Part shown: positions 30,298-37,560 of the stretch, one piece after another | Numbering within the stretch: the stretch's first letter is position 1 | How the letters are laid out: each line of letters begins with the position of its first letter | From: JAMCYG01 sp027365565 | GTDB taxonomy: Archaea > Micrarchaeota > Micrarchaeia > Micrarchaeales > Micrarchaeaceae | NCBI GenBank assembly: GCA_027365565.1 | Contig: DAHXMI010000008.1 | Span: 1-38,661, forward strand | DNA: 38,661 nucleotides | Direction: 5' to 3' | Made by a program: the position numbers and the translations under genes | Notes under the pieces: generated by a model | Told to the model about the DNA's origin: nothing | The model's database searches: none | What the model saw: only the letters and a program-made list of their open reading frames with translations

Positions 30298-31799
30298 TTT
30301 ATGTCACCATATGAGGCGATCGCATCAGCTATGCTTTGCTCTTGTGCCCCTTGGGCCATACCATTCAAAAACTCCACTCTCCTCTTGAACTCCCGCATTG
30401 CCTGCCTGCTGCCTATCAGTCCTTCAGCCATGTATGCCTCAATTATCTTGGCCGATCTGATATCCCTCTCATCCACCCTGCCGTTCTCCGACACATTGGA
30501 CACTTCGTATTCAACGCCCTTCTCGCTCCCGATCTCGCTCCTTGACAGCCACCTGTATTCCGATATCCCGCAGACCGCCCTCGCATTAAGCCCTTCAAGG
30601 CGCGTGAACACCGCGACGTCGAGCATGGATATGGACTGTGGCTCTACTGACATGGGCTTTGCCTGAAGCCTGTTTATAAGGGATTTTCCGTCCGTCATGC
30701 TGTGCATCGTCGTCATGAACGGCACGCCGAGGTTCGCCCCGGAGAAGACGCTCGCCGCCTCCCCTCCCCTTATCTCGCCCACTATGAGCCTGTCCGGCCT
30801 GAGGTGCAGCGCGTTGACTATCTGATCCTTTACCGTGACCTTTGCGTTGCCTGAGGATCCCTGCAGCGGCACCGAATTCATGAAGTTCGAGTAGAACCTC
30901 AGCTCGTCGACGTCCTCCTCGATTGTTATTATCCTCTGGTACCTGGGCACGAAACAGCTCAGCGCCAGCAGGAGCGTGGTCTTGCCCGAAGATGGTGCAC
31001 CGGACACGACTATGCTGCAGCCCGTCTCTATCGCCAACCAGAGGTAAGCCAGTTCCTCTGCGCTTATGCTGCCCGTATTCATCATGTTCCTTATATCTGT
31101 GAATTTGCTGCCTGACAGGCGTATAGATGCCGCAGCTCCTCTGGTGGCATACGGTGCGCTCTGCGCATGTATCCTAGAACCGTCGGCGAACTGCGCATCT
31201 ATTATCGGCGTCTCGCTGCTCAGCTCCTTGTCCACACCGTCGATGAGCCTGTTTATGGCATAACGGAAGCCGCTTTCGTCCCTAAACCTCATATTAGTCC
31301 TGCAGTACCCGTACCTGGAATGGTACACGCCTATGTTGTCATCAGGCGCATTGACCACTATCTCCTCGATGTTCTTCCTGTCCTCCATAAGGATGCTGAA
31401 CGGTCCGTATCCGAATATGTCATGCTTTAGCACATACAGCATGAGATCCCTTTTTCCGACGGGATAGTCGAGCAGAAGGCCTTCCAGCGCCTGCGAAACC
31501 GTGCTGTCGCTGCGCAGGTCCCCATCGCCAAGGCCTCTACCCACTACATTTTCTATTACCTTTCCTTTTTCGGCTTCCAACCGTAAGATATCATCGCTGC
31601 CGAGCTCTACAGAATCGAGGAAATAGATGTGGCCCTTTCCATCCGTGCCGACTGCCGCATGCTTGCCCGCCTTCTCGATCACCGAGGAGGGGAAGTCCCG
31701 GGTGAGATCGAACGATAGCCGCACTTTCCGCTCAGGGCGCGCGGAATCGCCCGGCACTGCCTTGCTTGCCAAGACTCTCAACGACTTGTAAAGGTCCAT
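30294..31799 (-). CDS. Type II/IV secretion ATPase (TadA/VirB11/ArlI family)
   Basis: A 501-residue secretion-superfamily ATPase that powers pilin extrusion from the cytoplasmic face. The N2 domain has Y-G-P-F-S-I-L-M-E-D and I-E-E-I-V-V-N (131-150). Walker A G-A-P-S-S-G-K-T is at 267-274, the Asp box I-E-E-D-V-D-E-L at 293-300, Walker B R-L-I-V-G-E-I-R-G at 337-345, and the His box M-T-T-M-H-S at 362-367. It is the first gene of the ten-gene minus-strand operon. The start at 31799 follows GGTAT by four bases. It is divergent from a winged-helix gene. Confidence 0.93.
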   Translation of the reverse strand: MDLYKSLRVLASKAVPGDSARPERKVRLSFDLTRDFPSSVIEKAGKHAAVGTDGKGHIYFLDSVELGSDDILRLEAEKGKVIENVVGRGLGDGDLRSDSTVSQALEGLLLDYPVGKRDLMLYVLKHDIFGYGPFSILMEDRKNIEEIVVNAPDDNIGVYHSRYGYCRTNMRFRDESGFRYAINRLIDGVDKELSSETPIIDAQFADGSRIHAQSAPYATRGAAASIRLSGSKFTDIRNMMNTGSISAEELAYLWLAIETGCSIVVSGAPSSGKTTLLLALSCFVPRYQRIITIEEDVDELRFYSNFMNSVPLQGSSGNAKVTVKDQIVNALHLRPDRLIVGEIRGGEAASVFSGANLGVPFMTTMHSMTDGKSLINRLQAKPMSVEPQSISMLDVAVFTRLEGLNARAVCGISEYRWLSRSEIGSEKGVEYEVSNVSENGRVDERDIRSAKIIEAYMAEGLIGSRQAMREFKRRVEFLNGMAQGAQEQSIADAIASYGDIK

Positions 31800-31985
31800 G
31801 GTTATACCTTATACAAAAATAAATGAACTTATACTAAAATAAAAGTATATATACCTTTGTATTAACATTTTGCGGCCATATGGCGCATAAATCTACCTTG
31901 TAGGCGCATGCCCCTGCATGTATCTGGATAGCAAAACCTGCACGCTTGAAAAGGTTTATATATCTTGTATCGCAATGAGTAAACT
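31800..31985. promoter_or_regulatory. Divergent promoter region, pilus operon and winged-helix gene
   Basis: A 186-bp AT-rich gap between the pilus ATPase start (31799, minus) and the winged-helix start (31986, plus). TTTATATA at 31955-31962 is centred 28 bp before the plus ATG, giving a leaderless message. On the minus side, several overlapping AT-rich TATA candidates (31815-31860) precede the ATPase. Binding of the divergent regulator here is plausible but not shown. Confidence 0.55.
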
Positions 31986-32312
31986 ATGACAAAGAAGAAC
32001 ATCGAGACGGACGAGATATGGGCCCTTAGGAAGATGCTTACGAGACCTAACTATGCAGTAGTGGAACTGCTTCTCAGGAAGTCTCCAAGAACAACAAGGG
32101 AACTGTACTCGCTGCTTGAAAAGAAGTTCACAAGGAAGACTCTCATACTCACGTTGAGGGAGCTGGCCCTTGATCTTAATGTAATACAGCCCACGCACAT
32201 AAGGACCGACAAGGGCTACGGCCTCGGATACAGGCTCAACCCAAGGGTCAAAGACATAGTCAAGAATGTGCAGAAGTACTCGAAGGTAATAGAGAGCGTA
32301 AGGAAAGTCTAA
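31986..32312 (+). CDS. Winged-helix regulator divergent from the pilus operon
   Basis: A 108-residue basic protein. Helix-turn-helix-like R-T-T-R-E-L-Y-S-L-L-E-K-K-F-T-R-K-T-L-I (about 35-54) is followed by a wing-like segment (V-I-Q-P-T-H-I-R-T-D-K-G-Y-G-L-G-Y-R) and a C-terminal helix. A small DNA-binding protein with no sensor domain. Its divergent position, sharing a 186-bp control region with the pilus operon, makes it the obvious candidate regulator; this is inference. The ATG at 31986 is probably leaderless. Confidence 0.78.
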   Translation: MTKKNIETDEIWALRKMLTRPNYAVVELLLRKSPRTTRELYSLLEKKFTRKTLILTLRELALDLNVIQPTHIRTDKGYGLGYRLNPRVKDIVKNVQKYSKVIESVRKV

Positions 32313-32338
32313 TCCCTCTTAATGCTTCCAGTTAAGGC

Positions 32339-34111
32339 CTAATCCTTAAGCCCTACCTTCTTCTGCTGTTTGTAGAGCTCGGATATCTCTTTCGTGGTGG
32401 TGGTATCTTCGGGACTCTTATCAGACCTTATCGCCTCATGCCCGACTAGCCTCGGGAACCTTAGCGCGTATCCTACCTCGGTACCGTCGGCCAGCTTCTC
32501 CCTGCCGCAGGTGTGCGTTGGCGACCTCGTTATCTCATCCGCCTTTACGGTTACCACATACTTAATGTCCACCCAGAAGTCAGGCTCCACCACCGCGTCC
32601 ACCCTTACGGGCCTCTTCGGCACCTTTATGCCGTTGAGCCTCTCCCTCAACTCCTTCATCTGCTCCTCTGTGAATCCGGAGCCTATCCTTGAGACCGTCT
32701 CGAACATGTCCCTCTTCTCGTTGTATGTGGCGCAAAGCAGCCCGCCGAACTTGAATTCGGCCCGCGCACCGCGGCCTAGGTAATATCCTACCACCACCAG
32801 GTCCAGCGTGTCGGAGAGCTCTCCCCTGTAACTCCTCTTCAGCTTTATCCAGCTGAACTTCCTTGCACCTGCTATGTATGGCGCATTGAGATCCTTCGCC
32901 ACTATGCCCTCAAGGCCGTTCTCGATCGCCTCTTCGAAGAACTCATCAAGCTTCTTGGGCGAATCTGTGAGTATAATCGTAGAAGGCCTTATCCTCTTCG
33001 GCCTGCCGAGCGCCTTCTCAAGGGCCTTCCTCCTTTCATGAAACGGCCTGCTTAGGTAGTCTTCCCCGTCTAGGTACATCAGGTCGAATGCGAAGAGGTA
33101 GAGGGGCATCTCTATTGCCTTGTCCCTAACCCCGTGCTTCCTCTTTCTCTGTATGGTCTCCTGGAACGGGAGGAACTCGCCCGTCGACTCGTTGAACGCG
33201 AGCGCCTCGCCCTCGAATATGGCCCTCTCCGCGCTCATTTCATTCCTGGCTGCCTCGACTATGTCCGGCAGCATAGCTGTCGTCTCCTCAAGGCGCCTGG
33301 AGTATATCCTTATCCTATTGCCGTCCTTGTGGATCTGGCACCTGAAGCCGTCGTACTTGTGCTCCACCGCACACTTGCCGCCCATCCTATTTATTATCTC
33401 TTCAGCGGTCGGCAGCCTCTCAGCCAGTGCAGGCCTTATCGGCTTGAAGAGCGATACCCTAAATTTGTCTATGGCCTCCATGCCTTGGCTCTTGAGGGTG
33501 GATGCGACAAGGCCGAGGTCGCTGCATATATTGTAAGCCGCCTCGAGCCTGTCCTTCATCTCCCTGTTTCCTGTCGCCATGACGGAGAGGGCCTCCAGTA
33601 TCGTGGCGTCGCCGAGGCCCAGCCTGAGCTGCCCGAGGGGATACCTCGCTACATATCTCGCTCCCAGCGGCGTCGTTGAAGAGAGCAAGCCAGCCAGCTC
33701 CTTTATCTTTGCATTCTTGCTTCCCTCACCGGAGGTTTTAGCGATTTTGCTCATCATCCCGTAGACTTCCTTGTTAGTGTACTGCTTCTGGCTCAGCCTT
33801 TTCAGTTTTGTCGAGGCCATAAGCTCCTCCGCCACAAGGCCCAGGTCCCCCTTCCTCTTGTAGTCCGCGTGCACTGCCTCTTTCGACCTGCCGGAGGCGA
33901 TCGCTATTGCCTCTTCCATATACTTCTCTGCGATGCCGAACTCCACCGCCTCGAACGGCGGGGCGAGCACGCCCTGCGTCATATATATTACTTCGGCGAT
34001 CTCCACCTTGTCCAGCTCTTTCAGCATCTCGCCGAGTATCCTTATCATTTCGAGCCTTGACGAGACACCCTCGAGCCTGTCGTAGTATTCAGCAAGGTCT
34101 TTGAAAAGCAA
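32339..34111 (-). CDS. lig: ATP-dependent DNA ligase
   Basis: About 590 residues, the usual length of archaeal ligase I. An N-terminal DNA-binding domain (about 1-210) precedes the nucleotidyltransferase domain with motif I K-Y-D-G (catalytic Lys about 252, adenylated), motif III F-E-G-E-A-L-A, motif IV E-G-I-V-A-K-D, and motif V W-I-K-L-K-R. The OB-fold domain follows. It seals nicks in replication and repair. The start is a TTG (34111), five bases after GGTGG, giving Met-Leu-Phe-Lys-Asp-Leu-Ala; an upstream TTG at 34153 lacks a signal. It lies 68 bp after the beta-helix surface gene on the same strand. Confidence 0.93.
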   Translation of the reverse strand: MLFKDLAEYYDRLEGVSSRLEMIRILGEMLKELDKVEIAEVIYMTQGVLAPPFEAVEFGIAEKYMEEAIAIASGRSKEAVHADYKRKGDLGLVAEELMASTKLKRLSQKQYTNKEVYGMMSKIAKTSGEGSKNAKIKELAGLLSSTTPLGARYVARYPLGQLRLGLGDATILEALSVMATGNREMKDRLEAAYNICSDLGLVASTLKSQGMEAIDKFRVSLFKPIRPALAERLPTAEEIINRMGGKCAVEHKYDGFRCQIHKDGNRIRIYSRRLEETTAMLPDIVEAARNEMSAERAIFEGEALAFNESTGEFLPFQETIQRKRKHGVRDKAIEMPLYLFAFDLMYLDGEDYLSRPFHERRKALEKALGRPKRIRPSTIILTDSPKKLDEFFEEAIENGLEGIVAKDLNAPYIAGARKFSWIKLKRSYRGELSDTLDLVVVGYYLGRGARAEFKFGGLLCATYNEKRDMFETVSRIGSGFTEEQMKELRERLNGIKVPKRPVRVDAVVEPDFWVDIKYVVTVKADEITRSPTHTCGREKLADGTEVGYALRFPRLVGHEAIRSDKSPEDTTTTKEISELYKQQKKVGLKD

Positions 34112-34179
34112 GATATCCACCCGTGCGGGCCGCACATAACTACTTGGAGGCAAAACTAATTAGAACGCTATGCAATGCA

Positions 34180-37100
34180 TCAGGGGCACTGGCTCGTCGA
34201 GTTGTCGCAAACGACGTTCTGCACGGTTCCATTGAAGAGGTTGTTCGAGAATATGTCGCTGGAAGAGTTCCCGACAATCGCGCCTATGAGGTTGCTGAGC
34301 TGCGCAACGTTGTTCTCTATTGTGGATGCATTGACATTCTCGAGTCTGAACGCAGTGGCGGTGCGGCTTACGACGTTGTGCGCTATAATGGAGTAGTTCT
34401 CATTGCTCACGACTATGCCATACTTGCTGTTGTAGACATTGTTGCGGCTGACGTTGCTGCGTTCCCCTCCAGACACGTCTATGCCATATCCGGTGCCTGT
34501 GCCGGAATTGTATATAGTGCTGTTGACGATCCTAACGCTGGAGTTGCTTGCTACTATCGCTTCGGAGAAGCCCTTGAGCCTGCAGTTCTCTATGAGGCCT
34601 CCTTTGCTGTTCACGAATGAGGCGAAGGTGCCTCCATTGGTCGATATTATGACGTGGTTGTTGCAGTTTAGCGTGAAGTTGCCCGCGTATATGCTGTAGC
34701 ATGCGGCACCGTAAGTGTAAATGTAGTCTGACGTAAGGACGACCGTACTGGGGCTGAGCTCGGAATTGCAGGCTACATAGGGTGAGGCGCTGTTGAGTGC
34801 GGCAAGCCAGTCGCAGTTGTTAAGCGTGCCGTAGTTGTACGTGGCGTTGTTCGACCCTATGTAGGAGGCGGACCCGCCGCACTCATAATCGTACGCGCTG
34901 TTGGACTGCATCGTGTTGTTGTATACCAGATTGTTGACTGACGAGCCGGTCATGTCCATGCCCACAAGCGCATACTGGTCGTAGTTGTTGAGCATTATGT
35001 CGTTGCTCGAGTCCGATATCGAGAAGGCCGTCGCATTGGGCTTCGCATACCTCACACTGTCGCCCTTCAGCGTGCTGTGCGAGACATTCTGCATCAGTAT
35101 GCCTGCATCAGCCACCGATGTTATATTGCTGTCGTTGACCGCAGAGCCGTTCACATTCAGGAGTTTTATGCCGTAGGCGCTGGCTCTCGCGGTTATCGAT
35201 GAAATGCTGACGTCTGATGAATTGCTCACTGATATCGCTGTCCCATATCCGTAAGCCGCGCATCCGTCCACGCTAACATTCTTCCTGTTGCTTATGTCCA
35301 GGAACGCGCCAGTGACCCCGCTGGCCGCTGTTATCGTGTGGTTGCCGCAGCTGAACGCCACGTTGTCCGACTTTATGTTTATGCAGTTGCTGCCCGTGCC
35401 TACTAGGTTTTCGGCCAGGCTGTAGTTGCCGGGTTTGGTTATGGTGTAGCACGTGGTTATCGGGAAGTACTTCATGTCCGGCGATATGTGCGAGGTGCAC
35501 GGCGCCCAGAGCGCGTCAGTGAATCCACACGAAACCGACTCCGCGAGGTTGGAATGCAGCCCTGCCGAACTGTTCGTTGCGTAGACGTCATATGCGCTGT
35601 TGTTGAATGCTTTGCCCGAATAGAGGAGGTTATTGGTGGAATTGTTGAAGTACACGCCATACGTGTTGTTGCGCAGGTCGAAGCTGCTGACCGTTATCGC
35701 ATTTACTCCCGATAGGTATACCGCATAGCTGTTGTTCCTGGCTGTGACGCCATTGACGTACGTCAGCTTCGAGGCATTCACCGCTATCCCATACGTATCG
35801 CCGTGCAGTGTTGCCCTGCTCACGTTGAATGCCGTGGTGTTGGATAGGAAGATACCATACTCGGAATTGGAAAGCGCGCAGTTGCTCACGATGTCATTGC
35901 TTGTCCCTGCAGACGCGATTGCATACTCCGCCTCGGATATGGTATGGTTGTTGCAGCTGAACCTGACGTTGTCTGCGGCTATTCTTATGCATGGCACCCT
36001 ATACAGGCTGGCATTGTAGAAACCTATGTAGTTTCCGGCGATTATGTTGGACGTGAGCGAATATTCCCCGGGCACTATTATGGATCCGCAGGTCGAGACG
36101 TTCGAGTCGAGTGTCGTCAGCGAAACATTGTTCGGTATGTTGACGCCGCTGCACGTCACGAAGCTGCATCCTGTGTTGTTGAAGCATGTGTTCCCGTGGG
36201 CGAAATTGCTCTGAGGGTACCCCGCGTTTATCCCGCATGCAAACGAGTACAGGTTTTTCGAGATGTAGTTGTTTATGAAAGAGTTGCCAGTGGAGTTTAT
36301 TACTATACCATAATAAGCGCTGTTGTTGAGCGTGTTGTTCAACACATTGTTGTCTATCGAGTTGGTATTGAGCTGCACCATGCCGTTAGGGGATGTGGCG
36401 CCCGATATATAGTTGTCGCTTATGGTGCTGTGGCTAGTGCCGTTAAAGTAAATGGGCTCGTAATTGCCGGTCATATTGTCCTTGCTTATCCTGACGTTCT
36501 TGGAGCTGAACGAGGCTATTCCATACGTGAATCCCTTGATGCCGCATTCCTCTACAGAGACATTGCTCACATTGTAGATTCCAACCCCATAGCTGATCTG
36601 GCCTATTAGGTATGCAGCGCCAGGCCCGCTCAACTGGTTTCCATCACACACTATCTTCACGTTGTCGGAATGCACGCCTATGCATGCACTGTTGCCAGAG
36701 GAACTCGATACCGGCCCTGACAGGTAGTAGCTGCCCGGGGCGTTTATGTCCCTGCACGTGGATATCGACTGGAAATTCTGGTTGATTGTCGTGTACTGGG
36801 TGCTGGTAGTGCTGGACGGTGCGCCTGGCCTGACAAACACCACTACTATGCCTACTATAACTATTACAGCGATGAGCAGCACTATGGCTTTCCTGGGCTT
36901 TCCGGGCTTATTGCTCTTGGCAGGCCCCTGCTGCCGCTTCACCTTTCCTGCTGTACCTGCTGGTTCGTCAATGAATTGCTTTTGCCCTGGTATGCCTTGG
37001 GAATATCCGGCGCCATGTCCGCTTGCCTGTGGCGGAGGCTGCTGGACTTGAGGAGTTGCCGTCGGCTTCTGGTTCTGCTCCGGTTCGGTCCCTGTGCCGT

Positions 37101-37182
37101 CTGAAGATGGAGGCTTGCCTAGATTAGAGTAAGGATCGGTGTTATCCTGCGGCGCAGTGCCATTGCCTGGCTGGTCTACCAT
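34180..37182 (-). CDS. Four-module right-handed beta-helix surface protein
   Basis: 1000 residues. A Pro/Gln/Gly-rich cytoplasmic tail (1-98) is followed by one transmembrane helix (about 99-117) and a long outside region of parallel beta-helix (PbH1/NosD-like) rungs rich in N-x-S/T. Four modules of about 210-225 residues begin near 141, 365, 576 and 800. The first three open with a C-x-x-I-x-x-P-G-x-Y-x-L type strand, and each has a D-N-V-x-F-x-C-x-x-H-x-I type strand (more diverged in modules 1 and 4). Such helices bind or process polysaccharides or act as adhesins. The membrane topology keeps the N-terminus inside. The start ATG at 37182 has AGTGA four bases upstream; an inverted repeat lies in the leader. 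Confidence 0.82.
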   Translation of the reverse strand: MVDQPGNGTAPQDNTDPYSNLGKPPSSDGTGTEPEQNQKPTATPQVQQPPPQASGHGAGYSQGIPGQKQFIDEPAGTAGKVKRQQGPAKSNKPGKPRKAIVLLIAVIVIVGIVVVFVRPGAPSSTTSTQYTTINQNFQSISTCRDINAPGSYYLSGPVSSSSGNSACIGVHSDNVKIVCDGNQLSGPGAAYLIGQISYGVGIYNVSNVSVEECGIKGFTYGIASFSSKNVRISKDNMTGNYEPIYFNGTSHSTISDNYISGATSPNGMVQLNTNSIDNNVLNNTLNNSAYYGIVINSTGNSFINNYISKNLYSFACGINAGYPQSNFAHGNTCFNNTGCSFVTCSGVNIPNNVSLTTLDSNVSTCGSIIVPGEYSLTSNIIAGNYIGFYNASLYRVPCIRIAADNVRFSCNNHTISEAEYAIASAGTSNDIVSNCALSNSEYGIFLSNTTAFNVSRATLHGDTYGIAVNASKLTYVNGVTARNNSYAVYLSGVNAITVSSFDLRNNTYGVYFNNSTNNLLYSGKAFNNSAYDVYATNSSAGLHSNLAESVSCGFTDALWAPCTSHISPDMKYFPITTCYTITKPGNYSLAENLVGTGSNCINIKSDNVAFSCGNHTITAASGVTGAFLDISNRKNVSVDGCAAYGYGTAISVSNSSDVSISSITARASAYGIKLLNVNGSAVNDSNITSVADAGILMQNVSHSTLKGDSVRYAKPNATAFSISDSSNDIMLNNYDQYALVGMDMTGSSVNNLVYNNTMQSNSAYDYECGGSASYIGSNNATYNYGTLNNCDWLAALNSASPYVACNSELSPSTVVLTSDYIYTYGAACYSIYAGNFTLNCNNHVIISTNGGTFASFVNSKGGLIENCRLKGFSEAIVASNSSVRIVNSTIYNSGTGTGYGIDVSGGERSNVSRNNVYNSKYGIVVSNENYSIIAHNVVSRTATAFRLENVNASTIENNVAQLSNLIGAIVGNSSSDIFSNNLFNGTVQNVVCDNSTSQCP

Positions 37183-37194
37183 TGGCTCACTGTG

Positions 37195-37217
37195 CGATAA
37201 GGCCTAATATCTTATCG
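37195..37217 (-). promoter_or_regulatory. Inverted repeat in leader of the beta-helix gene
   Basis: CGATAAG and CTTATCG, perfect 7-base arms with a 9-base spacer, lie 13-35 bases before the ATG at 37182. A TATA-like ATTATAAATAC (about 37237-37248) predicts a transcript start near the far end of this repeat, so it would form a hairpin at the 5' end of the message or serve as an operator. Confidence 0.45.
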
Positions 37218-37284
37218 ATAAAATGATTATTTACCAGAGTATTTATAATTGTGTCTACACCACATTATGCGTTTGTACAAAAAT

Positions 37285-37356
37285 GCCCCGGTAACTCAGT
37301 GGTAGAGTGCCAGTCTCGTAAACTGGAAGTCGTGGGTTCAACTCCCACCCGGGGCT
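37285..37356 (+). tRNA. tRNA-Thr (CGU)
   Basis: A 72-nt cloverleaf. The acceptor GCCCCGG/CCGGGGC has discriminator T, and the anticodon stem CCAGT/ACTGG has loop CTCGTAA (anticodon CGU). The T arm GTGGG/CCCAC has loop TTCAACT. No intron, no CCA. The body is nearly identical to tRNA-Thr(UGU) in the D and anticodon arms. Confidence 0.95.
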
Positions 37357-37560
37357 TCGGGAAAACGCATCCGAAAGCGTTGCGGCATAAAATCAGTCAT
37401 CTATTTTATCTATAACATTAGTTTGATATGTGTTGGATAATTCCATTATGCTGCGGAGTGTGGTACGCATAATAGTTTCAACTATATATAAATATAGCGT
37501 ACTACGCCTAATTTATATATATTTACACTTTAACTATTAATGCATGTAGGTGGATTCCTT

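Noticed and set aside
33134..33679. 181-codon frame antisense to DNA ligase
   Set aside because: Ligase motifs are intact in the sense frame; the antisense frame shows no motif.
35944..36609. 221-codon frame antisense to the beta-helix gene
   Set aside because: The sense frame has repeats, sequons and a membrane anchor; the antisense product is rich in Val, Arg and Tyr as expected of a shadow.
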